A DNA stretch of 64,000 nt from Bacillus sp. SM2101 (GCF_018588585.1 NZ_JAEUFG010000021.1:1-64000), one strand, 5' to 3'; counted from the stretch's first letter, positions 1-10,646 are shown. Program-made: numbers and translations. Notes: generated from the sequence alone by a model not told the origin.

Positions 1-2
1 GT

Positions 3-884
3 GAACGTAAGTATCCAAAACAAATTCGAAAGCAATTGATTGATTTCGTCTCACGTAAACAGAAATATCAACAAGACGTAGCAATCTTTGGCTCACGTAA
101 TAGTTATTCTAAAACAGATCCCGATGCGACATTTATGCGAATGAAAGACGATTATATGAAAAACCGACAATTGAAAGCTGGTTACAATGTACAAATCGCA
201 ACGGAAGGTCAATATACACTTGCCTATAGTTTGTTTTCAAACCCAACAGATACACGTACATTAATTCCATTTCTAGATGAAATTGAGCAACATTATTTCG
301 AGTTACCGAACCACATTGTTGTAGATGCAGGTTATGGTAGTGAGCAGAACTATGCTGATATCCTTTCTAATAGAAAACGAGAAGCACTTATTACATATAA
401 CCTGTATTTAAAGGAACAAAAGAAAAAGTACCGACAAGACAAATTTAATCCTAACAACTGGGAGTATGATGAGGAAACAGATACATATACATGCCCTAAT
501 CAAAAATGTCTTCAATTTCAATATCATTCTATTCGCAATGACCGTACAGGTTTTGAACGGAAGTTCAAAGTCTACGAGTGTGAAGACTGTTCCTCATGCC
601 CATTCCGTTCATTATGTACAAAAGCAAAAGAAGGCAACAATCGAAAACTAATGGTGAATGAAAAATGGGAACAGCAAAAAGAATATGTAAGAGCGAAGCT
701 TTCAGAAGAGAAAACGAGTGCCATCTATCGAAAACGAAAAATCGATGTGGAACCAGTTTTTGGATTTTTGAAGGCGAATTTGTGTTTTTCTCGATTTTCT
801 GTACGTGGAAAATCGAAGGTTGAAAACGAAATGGGTCTTGCGTTAATGGCTGTGAATTTAAATAAATTCACTGCCAACAACTAA
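3..884 (+). CDS. IS1182-family transposase (5' truncated by window)
   Basis: DDE transposase fragment. The reading frame is open to the window edge (E-R-K-Y-P-K-Q before the first possible TTG at 36), so the true start lies upstream. A catalytic-core Asp sits in VVDAGYGSEQNY. A cysteine-rich zinc-ribbon-like insertion follows (CPNQKC ... CEDCSSCPFRSLC), typical of IS1182 relatives. The C-terminal part, DVEPVFGFLKANLCFSRFSV, carries the final acidic residue. The frame has no internal stop, so the element could be active if its missing 5' part is intact. Confidence 0.88.
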   Translation, partial: ERKYPKQIRKQLIDFVSRKQKYQQDVAIFGSRNSYSKTDPDATFMRMKDDYMKNRQLKAGYNVQIATEGQYTLAYSLFSNPTDTRTLIPFLDEIEQHYFELPNHIVVDAGYGSEQNYADILSNRKREALITYNLYLKEQKKKYRQDKFNPNNWEYDEETDTYTCPNQKCLQFQYHSIRNDRTGFERKFKVYECEDCSSCPFRSLCTKAKEGNNRKLMVNEKWEQQKEYVRAKLSEEKTSAIYRKRKIDVEPVFGFLKANLCFSRFSVRGKSKVENEMGLALMAVNLNKFTANN

Positions 885-915
885 GATAGTAAAAGTATTC
901 AAGTACAAAAATAAA

Positions 916-961
916 AAGAGGTGAATTTGAGGAAGCTCATATTCACCTCTTTCATTTTTTT
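916..961 (+). terminator. Hairpin terminator after the transposase
   Basis: The 11-bp arms AAGAGGTGAAT and ATTCACCTCTT are followed by a T-rich run. The hairpin sits 30 bp after the transposase stop and inside the element's right end. Confidence 0.7.
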
Positions 962-1018
962 AGCTAGTTATGTCCCAGCCTCTTAACATTATCCTTAACA
1001 AACATGACGAACTTATAG

Positions 1019-1747
1019 CTAATCCGATATTGAAGTGTTTCCCGTTTTTAACAAATCTATTTCTTCATCTGTCAACTCTCGATATTCTCCAAGCTCAAGT
1101 GATTCATCTAATTTAAGACTTCCCATCTTAAGACGTTTTAAATATGTTACTTTTTTTCCAACAGCTTCAAACATTCGTTTCACTTGATGAAACTTTCCTT
1201 CTGTTATCGTTAATTCTATTTCAGAACGAATACCAGATCTTATAATCGTTAAGTGACCTGGTTTTGTTATATACCCATCATCCAATTGAACACCGTTTTT
1301 AAATGCAGTAATATCTTCTTCTGTTACTTCCATATTAATAATTGCATAATACGTCTTCGGTATATGTTTTTTAGGAGATAAGAGCTGATGAGCCAGCTTA
1401 CCATCATTTGTAATGAATAAAAGTCCCTCCGTATCTTTATCAAGTCTCCCAACTGGAAATGGTTCGTAGATTACATCCTCAAATTCAAGTAAATCAATCA
1501 CCGTTTCATGTCTTTCATCCTCAGTTGCAGATATAATCCCTTGAGGTTTATTCATCATTAAATAAATGAACTCTTTATATTCAACTATTTCACCAAGTAA
1601 AGAAACTTGTTGTTCATTTGGATTAATATGAGTCTTTGCATCTTTTATAGTCACACCGTCTACCTTGACAGCTCCTGACTTTAATAGTTTCTTTACTTCT
1701 TTTCTACTACCATAGCCAACGTTTGCCAACAATTTATCAATTCTCAT
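1019..1747 (-). CDS. ytzG: RsuA/RluB-type pseudouridine synthase (YtzG-like)
   Basis: Predicted rRNA pseudouridine synthase of the RsuA/RluB/E/F family, 242 aa, close to the usual family length. An N-terminal S4 RNA-binding domain spans roughly residues 1-60 (MRIDKLLANVGYGSRKEVKK). The catalytic domain carries the family motif GRLDKDTEGLLFITNDG, whose Asp is the nucleophile that attacks C1' of uridine. The start is an ATG with an upstream GGAGGGAG. It lies just downstream of the murJ-like gene on the same strand, the same neighbour as in B. subtilis, and the two are probably co-transcribed. The exact target uridine cannot be read from sequence. Confidence 0.85.
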   Translation of the reverse strand: MRIDKLLANVGYGSRKEVKKLLKSGAVKVDGVTIKDAKTHINPNEQQVSLLGEIVEYKEFIYLMMNKPQGIISATEDERHETVIDLLEFEDVIYEPFPVGRLDKDTEGLLFITNDGKLAHQLLSPKKHIPKTYYAIINMEVTEEDITAFKNGVQLDDGYITKPGHLTIIRSGIRSEIELTITEGKFHQVKRMFEAVGKKVTYLKRLKMGSLKLDESLELGEYRELTDEEIDLLKTGNTSISD

Positions 1748-1803
1748 TTTGACAAACTCCCTCCTGAGATTGTTTTTCTGCTCGCTAATTTTTTTTTATC
1801 ATT

Positions 1804-3435
1804 TTATTCTTTACCAACAGCCTGCCTTTTTCGCAAAAATGGTAGTCTATTTCCAAGTAAAAGATATAATAATTTTGTACGATAACTTAAATAAAAATAA
1901 CTCGCTCCGCCGGTTATAGCACATATGATTACAATTCCAATCGATAAAACTCTGCTACTTTCAGATGATATTCCTAAGCTGGACATGATGAATAGTGTAG
2001 TGGCAACTACAATGACCATGATAACCGTAAAAACAGTCATTAACATGGTTCTACGGATTACTAAGTGATAACTATAATTAGCATATTTGCGAATAACCCA
2101 AAAGTTAAATAGCACACTAACTGCATAGCCTAGCCCTGTACCAATAACAGCTCCGATTTCTCCAAGCTGGATAATAAGAATATAGTTTAAGCATAGTTTA
2201 ACAAAAAGTCCAATTCCTAAACTAATCACCGTAAATTTCTGTTGATTGATTCCTTGTAAAATAGCCGCTGTCACAGAAAATAGAGCAAATAAAATGGCAA
2301 CAGGTGCATACCAGCGTAATATCTTCCCACCAATTTCTACATCTTCAAGTCCGAAAAACATGATATATGCTGGATCAGCTAATAGAGATAACCCAATTAC
2401 AGCTGGGAAAGTTACAAAAAATACAATTTGAAAAGTTTGATTTAAATGTCTTGTTAACAACTGTCCCTTCTGCTCAACAAATGCTTTTGTAATTGTAGGA
2501 ATTAAAGCTAGCCCAAAGGATACAGCTAAAGATACAGGAATCAATACAAGCTTATGGGTTTGAAACGTTAAAATACCAAAGGCACTTTCAGCAACATCAG
2601 CTTTGCCAATTGCCCCCATTGCCCGATTAAAAGTAAACATATCTATAGCTTGAAATAGCGGGTTTGCAATTCCAACAAAAACAAATGGCGCTGCATATAA
2701 AAGGAGCTCTTTATACATATCTGTTAAAGACACTTGTACTTGCCCTTTTGCATGCGTTAAAGTTTGATTAAGATGATCTCTTCGTTTATACCAATACCAA
2801 ATTAATGCCCCCAAACCACCTAGTGCACCAATAAAAGCTCCAAACGTCGCAAAACTTATTGCTACTGTCACACTCTTATCTAATATAACAACCACGATAA
2901 ATGTACTCATTAGGATAAATAGTATTCTAGCTATTTGCTCAATGACTTGGGAAACAGACGTTGGACCCATCGATTCATGACCTTGGAAAAAACCACGAAT
3001 TAAACTCATTACAGGAACGATTAATAGTGCAAAACTTACAGATCTAATGACCAGAGCCACGTCTTCTTCTGAAAATGTGTTCTCACCCTCTGAGATGACA
3101 AAAGGAGTAATCAGAGGAGTAATACTATATAATAACAAAAATGATAGGATACCAGTAATAAGCATAACGACCTTGCCTGATTCGAACAGTCTTCTGCTTA
3201 CTCCGTATTCTCCCATAGCATTATACTTGGCTACATATTTTGAGACTGCTAATGGGACACCAGCTGTAGCTATGCTTAAAAAGATTGTATATGGGACATA
3301 AGCATATGAAAACAATGTTGTCCCTTCAGACCCAACAATTGCAGTAAAAGGAATGACGTATAATATACCCAACACCTTGGATAGCATTGTACCTAACGTT
3401 AAAATAAAAGTACCTCTTAAAAGCTTCGAACTCAT
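1804..3435 (-). CDS. ytgP: Lipid II flippase MurJ-type / polysaccharide biosynthesis membrane protein (YtgP)
   Basis: Integral membrane protein of 543 aa in the MOP superfamily (MviN/MurJ and polysaccharide transporters), with about 14 hydrophobic segments. It opens with MSSKLLRGTFILTLGTMLSK and has the family's charged cytoplasmic loops, for example RGFFQGHESMGPTS near residues 147-160. The B. subtilis homologue YtgP is one of the two lipid II flippases and moves the peptidoglycan precursor across the membrane. It is followed on the same strand by the pseudouridine synthase gene after about 55 bp. Family assignment is firm; lipid II as substrate is inferred from the homologue. Confidence 0.87.
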   Translation of the reverse strand: MSSKLLRGTFILTLGTMLSKVLGILYVIPFTAIVGSEGTTLFSYAYVPYTIFLSIATAGVPLAVSKYVAKYNAMGEYGVSRRLFESGKVVMLITGILSFLLLYSITPLITPFVISEGENTFSEEDVALVIRSVSFALLIVPVMSLIRGFFQGHESMGPTSVSQVIEQIARILFILMSTFIVVVILDKSVTVAISFATFGAFIGALGGLGALIWYWYKRRDHLNQTLTHAKGQVQVSLTDMYKELLLYAAPFVFVGIANPLFQAIDMFTFNRAMGAIGKADVAESAFGILTFQTHKLVLIPVSLAVSFGLALIPTITKAFVEQKGQLLTRHLNQTFQIVFFVTFPAVIGLSLLADPAYIMFFGLEDVEIGGKILRWYAPVAILFALFSVTAAILQGINQQKFTVISLGIGLFVKLCLNYILIIQLGEIGAVIGTGLGYAVSVLFNFWVIRKYANYSYHLVIRRTMLMTVFTVIMVIVVATTLFIMSSLGISSESSRVLSIGIVIICAITGGASYFYLSYRTKLLYLLLGNRLPFLRKRQAVGKE

Positions 3436-3991
3436 ATGATCACTACCCTATCATTAAACTTCAAAAAGTAAAATTAGTATAAATACTTATGTATTGTATC
3501 ATAATGATCACTTTCATGTTGCTTTTGTTACAGTTATAATGGTTGGTAGTTTAGAAAAGCTTGTTCCTAGAATCGACTTAAAATCGCTCCACTTTCCAGT
3601 GAGTCACAGTGGATGTCGTCACCCTACTTCTTTGACACATCTGAGGTGTTTTTTGAACCTTCTTTTTAGATAGCTTATGACCTTAAGGGAACAGTGGATG
3701 CTGTGGACAAAGAGGAAATAGCTCGAGTCACATCACTAGAAGGTAGATAGGCTTTCAGATGATAATGTGTAGTGATCGGTAGGGCATAGTGGATAGTTCA
3801 GTAAGTAGTGTATAAACAGCTTAATCGGTAACCTTTGTAGTTTTTGACTAAGAGAGCGCCTTTCCCCTCGATAGTCATTGACAACAATAAATTAGCCTAA
3901 GTAATATAACTAGCCAATATCAATAGCATGGTTAAAGCAGTTTTGAACAAATAACACATTTCGTATTTAAACATAAGGTTGGTGTAATGCT
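3436..3991. other. Intergenic region without a recognisable gene
   Basis: A 556-bp gap between the divergent murJ-like and ytfP genes. It must hold both promoters. The middle part (about 3550-3870) is less AT-rich than the flanks and contains repeated CAGTGGATG strings (near 3609, 3691 and 3788). That suggests a degenerate repeat, but I can align it to no other copy here. No ORF with a ribosome binding site was seen. Confidence 0.5.
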
Positions 3992-5254
3992 ATGAAATAT
4001 GATGTAGTTGTAATCGGTGGAGGTCCATCAGGCTTAATGGCAGCCATTGCAGCAGCAGAACAAAAAAAACGCGTTTTATTACTTGATAAAGGAGAAAAGC
4101 TTGGCAGAAAGCTAGCAATTTCAGGTGGTGGACGCTGTAATGTAACTAACCGTCTACCAGTGGATGAAATAATTAAACATATCCCAGGTAATGGCCGTTT
4201 TCTCCATAGTGCTTTCTCGATTTATAACAATGAAGATATCATCTCTTTTTTTGAACGGCTAAAAATACAACTAAAGGAAGAAGACCACGGAAGAATGTTC
4301 CCGATAACAGATAATGCCCAATCTGTTGTTAACGCTCTTCTTGATGAGCTTAGGCGTTTAAAAGTCCATATAAGAACAAATACACCTGTAAAAAAAGTAA
4401 TATATGACGATGGAAAAGTGATAGGTGTGGAATTAAAAAATGATGAACTTATCCGTGCTAAAAGTGTAGTAATCGCAGTTGGTGGTAAATCAGTTCCGCA
4501 TACAGGATCAACTGGGGATGGCTATGCATGGGCTAAAAAAGCAGGACATACGATTACCGAACTCTATCCAACAGAAGTGCCAATTACATCTAATGAACAG
4601 TTTATTAAAGAAAAAACATTGCAAGGCCTTTCCCTACGAGATGTTGAATTAAAGGTGATAAATCCAAAAGGAAAAAATGTCATTGCACATCAAATGGATA
4701 TGATTTTTACACATTTCGGCATATCGGGTCCAGCTGCACTGCGCTGTAGTCAATTTGTATTAAAAACAATGAAGAAATTTAATCTAAAAGAAGTAGAGAT
4801 GCAACTTGATGTACTACCAGACAAAAATACTGAGCAACTCTTCCAAATGATATTAAGAAAAATGGAGAATGAACCGAAAAAAGCAATTAGGAATGTTTTG
4901 AAAGGTATCGTGCCAGAAAGATATTTACTATTTTTATTTGATAAGAATGACATTGATCCACAATCCACAATGTCACATATAGCAAAAGACAAGCTTCGGG
5001 CTCTTGTTGTCGACTGCAAACAATTTTCTTTTAAAGTAAATGGGACTTTATCAATTGAAAAAGCCTTCGTTACGGGTGGCGGCGTTTCTGTAAAAGAAAT
5101 TAATCCGAAACAAATGTCTTCGAAGCTAACGAGAGGGCTATATTTCTGTGGGGAAATTCTTGATATCCATGGATACACAGGTGGCTATAATATTACAGCC
5201 GCATTAGTCACAGGAAGACTAGCTGGAATAAATGCAGGTGAAAATGCTAACTAG
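3992..5254 (+). CDS. ytfP: NAD(P)/FAD-dependent oxidoreductase, HI0933/YtfP family
   Basis: Flavoprotein of 420 aa, the usual length for the family. The N-terminal dinucleotide-binding motif [16 protein letters not shown] is followed by the family signature [10 protein letters not shown]. The C-terminal FAD-contact block is [18 protein letters not shown]. Biochemical function of the family is poorly defined. It lies divergent from the murJ-like gene, as in B. subtilis, and is followed by a strong hairpin terminator. I see no signal peptide, so it should be cytoplasmic. Confidence 0.88.
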   Translation: MKYDVVVIGGGPSGLMAAIAAAEQKKRVLLLDKGEKLGRKLAISGGGRCNVTNRLPVDEIIKHIPGNGRFLHSAFSIYNNEDIISFFERLKIQLKEEDHGRMFPITDNAQSVVNALLDELRRLKVHIRTNTPVKKVIYDDGKVIGVELKNDELIRAKSVVIAVGGKSVPHTGSTGDGYAWAKKAGHTITELYPTEVPITSNEQFIKEKTLQGLSLRDVELKVINPKGKNVIAHQMDMIFTHFGISGPAALRCSQFVLKTMKKFNLKEVEMQLDVLPDKNTEQLFQMILRKMENEPKKAIRNVLKGIVPERYLLFLFDKNDIDPQSTMSHIAKDKLRALVVDCKQFSFKVNGTLSIEKAFVTGGGVSVKEINPKQMSSKLTRGLYFCGEILDIHGYTGGYNITAALVTGRLAGINAGENAN

Positions 5255-5274
5255 TTGTTAGGGGTAGCGTAATT

Positions 5275-5318
5275 ATTGACCGATTTACATTGTTTATCGG
5301 TCAATTTCATTCTTTTTA
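5275..5318 (+). terminator. Terminator of ytfP
   Basis: Arms ATTGACCGAT and ATCGGTCAAT enclose an 11-nt loop and are followed by a T-rich tract, 20 bp after the ytfP stop. Confidence 0.75.
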
Positions 5319-5329
5319 TCGTACTGCAC

Positions 5330-5371
5330 AAAGAAAAAAGAGAGTAGAGAAAAATACCTCTTTCTCTACTC
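5330..5371 (-). terminator. Terminator of the ytwF-like rhodanese gene
   Basis: Arms GAGTAGAGAAA and TTTCTCTACTC lie immediately before a T-run when read on the minus strand, 12 bp downstream of the rhodanese stop. Confidence 0.75.
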
Positions 5372-5383
5372 AGAATAGATCAC

Positions 5384-5692
5384 TTATGCTTTATCCCCTG
5401 ACCATTCTAACATACCACCAACCATATTTTTCACATTATAACCTTGCTGCTGCATGTATTGACATACACGCTCACTTCGCGCACCAGAACGACATATGAA
5501 TATATATTCTTCATCTTTTGAAAAGTGATCGAGATGATTAGGGATATCCCCCATTTTTATATGCTTGGCACTAGGAATGATACCTGTAGCCACTTCATCA
5601 TCTTCTCTCACATCTACTAAGTTTAGCTTTTCTTCTCTATTCAACTTCTGTTCTAACTCAGTTGTTGAAATCTCTTTTACCGAATTCATCAT
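5384..5692 (-). CDS. ytwF: Single-domain rhodanese-like protein (YtwF-like)
   Basis: Rhodanese-like sulfurtransferase of 102 aa. The active-site loop is FICRSGARSERV, with the persulfide-forming Cys. The start is placed at the ATG at 5692, eleven bases after AAAGGAGG. The frame extends further upstream to 5755, but that part lies before the ribosome binding site and is hydrophobic junk. The stand-alone rhodanese next to leuS matches B. subtilis ytwF. The physiological sulfur acceptor is unknown. Confidence 0.85.
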   Translation of the reverse strand: MMNSVKEISTTELEQKLNREEKLNLVDVREDDEVATGIIPSAKHIKMGDIPNHLDHFSKDEEYIFICRSGARSERVCQYMQQQGYNVKNMVGGMLEWSGDKA

Positions 5693-5826
5693 ATAGAAAA
5701 ATGCCTCCTTTAATAAAAACATATCCACATTTATTATAGTTTTAAGTATACACAAAGTATCAAGAAAAATATCTCCTTGTAAAAAGAAGCAACAAGCACC
5801 TTGAATCCAAATGACAACAACCCGCC

Positions 5827-5853
5827 ATAGCCCACAGAATGTGGGCTATTTTA
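5827..5853. terminator. Hairpin between ytwF and leuS
   Basis: Perfect arms ATAGCCCACA and TGTGGGCTAT are separated by three bases. No long T-run follows on either strand (TTTTAGG on plus), so terminator function is uncertain. Confidence 0.4.
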
Positions 5854-5884
5854 GGAGATCTTTATGTGTTTGTCTTTTACATAA

Positions 5885-6049
5885 CTTTTGTTCGCATTGA
5901 TTGTTGCTTTTCGTCCTTAGATAAAAGCACGTATACATCTAGCGTTCGTCGCATCTTTTCTTCTGTACAATGATGACTAATATATACAGCTACTTTTTAT
6001 GGTACTAATTTGTTAGTAATAGCAACAGATTTTACGGAAAGAGCCTTTA
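5885..6049. repeat. MITE-like dispersed repeat, copy 1
   Basis: Downstream of leuS. The left end reads TTCGCATTGATTGTTGCTTTT. The right end, AGCAACAGATTTTACGGAAA then GAGCCTTT, is the imperfect inverted counterpart. The interior contains CACGTATACATCTAGCG and TCTTCTGTACAATGATGACT, which recur in other copies. Confidence 0.6.
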
Positions 6050-6053
6050 AATA

Positions 6054-8471
6054 TTAATTTGCAACAATGTTAACTAATTTTCCAGGAACAGCAATGACTT
6101 TCCGTACTGTTTTCCCTTCAATTTGTTCTTTTACCTTCATGTCGTCCATAGCGATTTGTTCAAGCTGTTCTTTTGAAATCTCTGTAGGAACATTCAGCTT
6201 TGCACGAACTTTGCCGTTAATTTGTACAACAATCTCAACTTCATTATCAACTAGCTTAGCTTCATCGTATGCAGGCCATGCACTATATGCAATCGTTTCG
6301 GAATGTCCTAGCTTTTCCCACAGTTCTTCAGCTACATGTGGGCATATAGGTGCCAATAGTTTTACAAAACCTTCGATATAACGTATTGGTAAATCATCAG
6401 CTTTGTATGCTTCATTAATAAACACCATCAACTGTGATACAGCTGTATTAAACCTTAGCCCCTCATAGTCTTCCGTTACCTTTTTTACCGTTTGATGATA
6501 CGTTTTCTCTAATGCACCAGTATTGTCATTAGCAACAATACTCGAACTTAAGTTGTCGTTATCATCCATAATTAATCTCCACACGCGGTCTATAAAACGA
6601 CGAGCTCCATCTAAGCCAGTAGTTGACCATGCAATTGATGCATCAAGTGGACCCATGAACATTTCGTATAACCTTAGTGTGTCAGCTCCGTGACTAGCGA
6701 CTATATCATCTGGATTAACAACATTCCCTTTTGATTTACTCATTTTTTCATTGTTTTCTCCAAGAACCATACCTTGGTTAAATAATTTTTGGAAAGGTTC
6801 TTTCGTTGGTACAACACCGATATCGTATAAGAACTTATGCCAGAATCGAGCATAAAGCAAATGTAATACAGCATGCTCTTGCCCACCAATATATATATCG
6901 ACCGGCAGCCAATCTTCTAATTTTTTAGGATCAGCTAGTTTTTCTTCGTTTACTGGGTCAATATAGCGCAAATAATACCAGCAACTTCCTGCCCAGTTAG
7001 GCATCGTATTTGTTTCACGACGACCCTTTCTTCCAGTCTTTTCATCAACCACATTTACCCAGTCAGTAATTTTTGCTAGAGGTGATTCCCCAGTACCCGA
7101 AGGTTTAATGTCATCAACCTTTGGAAGTGTTAACGGTAATTCCTCTTCCGGGATCGCTTCAATCGAGCCGTCTTCCCAATGGATGACCGGTATTGGCTCT
7201 CCCCAGTATCTTTGACGACTAAACAACCAATCACGAAGGCGATAAGTAATCTTCTTTTCTCCTCGATCATTTGTTACTAACCATTCAATCATTTTAGAAA
7301 TGGCCTCTTCTTTATTTAACCCGTTAAGGAAGTCTGAATTCACATGTTCACCGTCTCCAGTATATGCTTCATCAGAAACATTACCACCTGCTACAACTTC
7401 TGTAATCTCCAGTCCGAATTTTGTGGCAAACTCCCAGTCACGCTCGTCATGTCCTGGAACAGCCATTATTGAACCAGTACCATAGCTCATCAACACATAA
7501 TCTGCAATCCAAATCGGCATTTTTGCATTATTTACTGGATTTATTGCATATGCACCAGTAAACACACCAGTTTTATCTTTGGCTAAATCTGTACGTTCTA
7601 AATCACTTTTGCTTTTTACTTTGTCTACATATACATTTACTGCTTCCTTTTGCTCATTAGTTGTAATAATGTCTACTAAAGGATGCTCTGGTGAAAGTAC
7701 AGCATAAGTAGCACCGAATAAAGTGTCCGGACGAGTAGTAAATACTGTGAACGTTTCCTTGGAATTTGCAATATTAAAAGTAACCTCAGCACCTTCTGAA
7801 CGTCCGATCCAATTGCGTTGCATATCCTTTACGCTTTCAGGCCAGTCTAGATCATCTAAATCCTCTAATAAACGATCAGCATAAGCAGTAATTTTTAACA
7901 TCCATTGCTTCATTGGACGTCGTTCAACAGGGTGACCTCCACGTTCACTTTTTCCATCTATCACTTCTTCATTAGAAAGCACAGTACCTAAAGCAGGACA
8001 CCAGTTCACTGCAACTTCATCAACATATGCAAGACCCTTTTCATACAGCTTTAAAAAAATCCATTGTGTCCATTTAAAATAGTTTGGATCAGTCGTTTTC
8101 ACTTCTCGGTCCCAATCATACGAAAATCCTAAAGATTTAATTTGTCGACGAAAAGTATTAATATTATGTTCGGTAAATTCAGCTGGATCATTCCCTGTAT
8201 CTAATGCATATTGCTCCGCAGGTAAGCCAAATGCATCCCAGCCGATTGGATGTAAAACGTTAAAACCTTGCATGCGCTTCATTCTAGATATAATATCAGT
8301 TGCAGTATACCCCTCTGGGTGACCTACATGAAGACCTGCTCCAGAAGGGAACGGAAACATATCTAAAGCATAAAAATTTTCTTTTCCTTTATCTTCAGAT
8401 GTTTTGAATGTTTTGTTCCCTTCCCAATATGATTGCCACTTCTGTTCAATTTGTTCATGATTAAAACTCAT
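6054..8471 (-). CDS. leuS: Leucyl-tRNA synthetase
   Basis: Class I aminoacyl-tRNA synthetase of 805 aa, standard bacterial length, charging tRNA-Leu in the cytoplasm. The HIGH-type signature lies in [20 protein letters not shown] near residues 40-60. The editing (CP1) domain follows, with [12 protein letters not shown] near 247-258. The KMSKS loop is [13 protein letters not shown], and a C-terminal anticodon-binding domain completes the protein. The ATG start has AGGAGG eight bases upstream. Expression should be controlled by the T-box leader immediately upstream. Confidence 0.98.
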   Translation of the reverse strand: MSFNHEQIEQKWQSYWEGNKTFKTSEDKGKENFYALDMFPFPSGAGLHVGHPEGYTATDIISRMKRMQGFNVLHPIGWDAFGLPAEQYALDTGNDPAEFTEHNINTFRRQIKSLGFSYDWDREVKTTDPNYFKWTQWIFLKLYEKGLAYVDEVAVNWCPALGTVLSNEEVIDGKSERGGHPVERRPMKQWMLKITAYADRLLEDLDDLDWPESVKDMQRNWIGRSEGAEVTFNIANSKETFTVFTTRPDTLFGATYAVLSPEHPLVDIITTNEQKEAVNVYVDKVKSKSDLERTDLAKDKTGVFTGAYAINPVNNAKMPIWIADYVLMSYGTGSIMAVPGHDERDWEFATKFGLEITEVVAGGNVSDEAYTGDGEHVNSDFLNGLNKEEAISKMIEWLVTNDRGEKKITYRLRDWLFSRQRYWGEPIPVIHWEDGSIEAIPEEELPLTLPKVDDIKPSGTGESPLAKITDWVNVVDEKTGRKGRRETNTMPNWAGSCWYYLRYIDPVNEEKLADPKKLEDWLPVDIYIGGQEHAVLHLLYARFWHKFLYDIGVVPTKEPFQKLFNQGMVLGENNEKMSKSKGNVVNPDDIVASHGADTLRLYEMFMGPLDASIAWSTTGLDGARRFIDRVWRLIMDDNDNLSSSIVANDNTGALEKTYHQTVKKVTEDYEGLRFNTAVSQLMVFINEAYKADDLPIRYIEGFVKLLAPICPHVAEELWEKLGHSETIAYSAWPAYDEAKLVDNEVEIVVQINGKVRAKLNVPTEISKEQLEQIAMDDMKVKEQIEGKTVRKVIAVPGKLVNIVAN

Positions 8472-8524
8472 TGTATTTCCTCCTTACAAACATCTTATTT
8501 ACAAATTTAACCATTAAAATAAAG

Positions 8525-8795
8525 TAAAAAACCTCCCATCCCTAAAAAGGGACGAGAGGATTAGAATTAATTCTTCCCGCGGTACCACCCACATTAGTAT
8601 CATAATATGACACTCGCTTTTCATTCCATAACGCGGACAACGGCAAGCATTACTTATGAGGGTTTTAACATACCTCAGAATTTTCACACTTGCAACTTAA
8701 AGGTGAGTTCATGAATATACAACGTCTGGCTTGCACCACCCGCCAGCTCTCTATAACGTGTAACATTCATTACTATTCCTTATCAATGTTGTTAT
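8525..8795 (-). promoter_or_regulatory. T-box leader of leuS
   Basis: On the minus strand the invariant T-box TGGGTGGTACCGCG occupies 8591-8578. It is followed by a terminator hairpin (CGTCCC/GGGATG arms, 8560-8528) ending in a T-run. Upstream, AGAGAGCTGGCGGGTGG (about 8753-8737) is the start of stem I. The specifier loop reads GAACTCACC, giving the Leu codon CTC at 8707-8705. Uncharged tRNA-Leu should stabilise the antiterminator and allow leuS transcription. Confidence 0.93.
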
Positions 8796-8821
8796 ATCAT
8801 TATATTTCATCATTATTATGT

Positions 8822-8850
8822 ATTGTATAGAATTTAAAATAAAACTGCAA
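8822..8850 (-). promoter_or_regulatory. SigA promoter of the leuS T-box transcript
   Basis: On the minus strand, a -35 TTGCAG (8850-8845), a 17-bp spacer and a -10 TACAAT (8827-8822) place the start about 25 bp before the T-box stem I. Confidence 0.65.
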
Positions 8851-8890
8851 GTTGTATATAGAAATTTTTTCAAAACTAACATATTACCTA

Positions 8891-10081
8891 TCACATCATC
8901 TTGATTCCCTCTTGTTGATTTTGTCGGTTTAACCTGTAATCATATGTGGTAGTCGTTATGATTGATATCACCAAGAAGATAATTAAAACGATGAATAATA
9001 TATTCATTCCATAAATATCAGCCAACAATCCACCAAGCAATGGTCCAACCATTCTTCCACCTGTAGCTGTGCTATTTACAATACCTTGATAAAATCCTTC
9101 TCGCCCCTCAGGCGCAAGTTGATGAGCAATAGTTGGAACAGCCGGCCATACTAACATTTCACCAATTGTTAAGATTACCATCGCAGTAATAAAAGAGGAA
9201 TACTCCGACGCATTCGCAACGACAATGAATGAACAAATAAATATGATGTTTCCAACAACTATCTGAGATTTCAATGTTTTTGCAAAGCGTTTTACAAAAG
9301 CAGAGACTAATGGCTGTCCCAAGATGATTAATATTCCATTTACTGTCCACAGCACACTGTATTGCTTTAAGCTAATGTTTAATTCCTGGGTATATGTTGA
9401 TATCGTAGTAGACCACTGCACATATCCAGCCCAGCATAATAAATATCCTACACAAAGAATAATTAATGAATAAAAGTTAACCTTGCTTTTCCTTGCTATC
9501 GTTTCTGTGTCATGATTAGCTGAACTCTTCCCTTTAACATCTAACTGTCGATACCATATCACTCCAATTAAAAAGAAGATTAAATACAATAAGCCACTTG
9601 CCATAAACGTATAGTTAAATGAATATGACGCAATAAAACCGCAAAGTGCTGTTCCAAGTGCTACACCTATATTTTGAGCAACATAAATTGCATTAAATGC
9701 TTTCCTTTCGCCCTCAGGCCACACCGCACCAGCTAGAGCATACATAGCTGGAAATATTATTCCAGAGCCAAATCCTATAATTATTAATAACAATACAAAA
9801 TGAGGCCAATCATGAAAGAATATCAACATTATTGAGGCACATAAAGTAACAGATACACCTGAAACAATTGTTTTAAAGCTTCCAAACTTATCATAAATGA
9901 CTCCACCTAGCAAATTTCCTACTACACCAGCAGCAGAATTAAACATAATAACGACACCTGCTGTTGTTAAGCTTTTACCTAAATAATCATGAACATAAAT
10001 CGTACTTAAAGGCCAAAGAAACGATGACCCTGTAACTAAAATTGCCATACCAACCACAACAAAATACAATGACCGAGGCAT
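8891..10081 (-). CDS. yttB: MFS transporter, YttB-like multidrug-type efflux
   Basis: Major facilitator of 396 aa with about 12 predicted membrane segments. The typical motif-A region between segments 2 and 3 reads GGVIYDKFGSFKT (residues about 59-71). The ATG start at 10081 has GAGGAGGAAT upstream. Its position beside leuS matches B. subtilis yttB, a putative multidrug efflux gene. Substrate cannot be deduced from sequence, so the symbol rests on synteny and family. Confidence 0.75.
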   Translation of the reverse strand: MPRSLYFVVVGMAILVTGSSFLWPLSTIYVHDYLGKSLTTAGVVIMFNSAAGVVGNLLGGVIYDKFGSFKTIVSGVSVTLCASIMLIFFHDWPHFVLLLIIIGFGSGIIFPAMYALAGAVWPEGERKAFNAIYVAQNIGVALGTALCGFIASYSFNYTFMASGLLYLIFFLIGVIWYRQLDVKGKSSANHDTETIARKSKVNFYSLIILCVGYLLCWAGYVQWSTTISTYTQELNISLKQYSVLWTVNGILIILGQPLVSAFVKRFAKTLKSQIVVGNIIFICSFIVVANASEYSSFITAMVILTIGEMLVWPAVPTIAHQLAPEGREGFYQGIVNSTATGGRMVGPLLGGLLADIYGMNILFIVLIIFLVISIITTTTYDYRLNRQNQQEGIKMM

Positions 10082-10377
10082 AAATATTCCTCCTCATACG
10101 CGCTTAAATTATTACATAGTTCACCGCACATATTGTATTCGCTCTAAGCTAGAATAGCAATAAAAAATATCTTTAAAATAGACACCCTTTCTGAAATTTG
10201 TTGCTTTTTACATACATAACAGTAGAACGAGAAGTAAACGATTTAGTTGAAGAAATGGCACCTCAAAATTCAAGCGGAATAACATGAAAAGCAACAACAC
10301 ATCCTAAAATCCCCCAACACAAGCTTGAATATATCCGTGTGAAAATCCCTAACAGTTTACATTATTGGTTAATTAAC
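10082..10377. other. Intergenic spacer upstream of the yttB-like gene
   Basis: It holds the presumed promoter of the MFS gene and a possible fragment of the dispersed repeat (TTTCTGAAATTTGTTGCTTT near 10187-10206). No ORF with a ribosome binding site was seen. Confidence 0.4.
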
Positions 10378-10646
10378 GAAGGCTGTTTTCGTATTGGTTA
10401 TTGCTTATTTTTGCATATATGGTCCCATAAAAAATTAATAAGCTTTCATAAAACTGTCATATTGTCCAAGTAAAGTAATGCCATCTTCTCATGGATTGTT
10501 TTTTTTCGTATTAAGAAATAACCAGATAGACAACTAGCATCCTTGTTATTGTTTCTTCTGGACAACGATGACTTGGTAACAACAACAGTATTCACAAAAA
10601 AAAGCCTTTAGTAAACATAGCTACAGAGTTTGCGAAAAAAGCCTAA
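10378..10646. repeat. MITE-like dispersed repeat, copy 2, composite
   Basis: Two left-type ends (GAAGGCTGTTTTCGTATTGG at 10379 and a weaker one near 10493) and two right-type ends (ACAAAAAAAAGCCTTT to 10608 and GTTTGCGAAAAAAGCCTA to about 10645) are nested. This looks like one copy inserted into another. Confidence 0.5.

Larger units (their letters stand above)
1..985 (+). mobile_element. IS1182-family insertion sequence, 3' part
   Basis: The window opens inside an insertion sequence. It contains the C-terminal two thirds of the transposase, a strong hairpin, and then the string ATGTCCCAGCCTCTT near 970-984, which I take as the approximate right end. The left end lies outside the window. The exact boundary and any target duplication cannot be seen, so the end coordinate is approximate. 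Confidence 0.65.

Noticed and set aside
5290-5499. 69-aa plus-strand ORF after ytfP
   Set aside because: It covers two terminator hairpins and is antisense to the ytwF-like gene.
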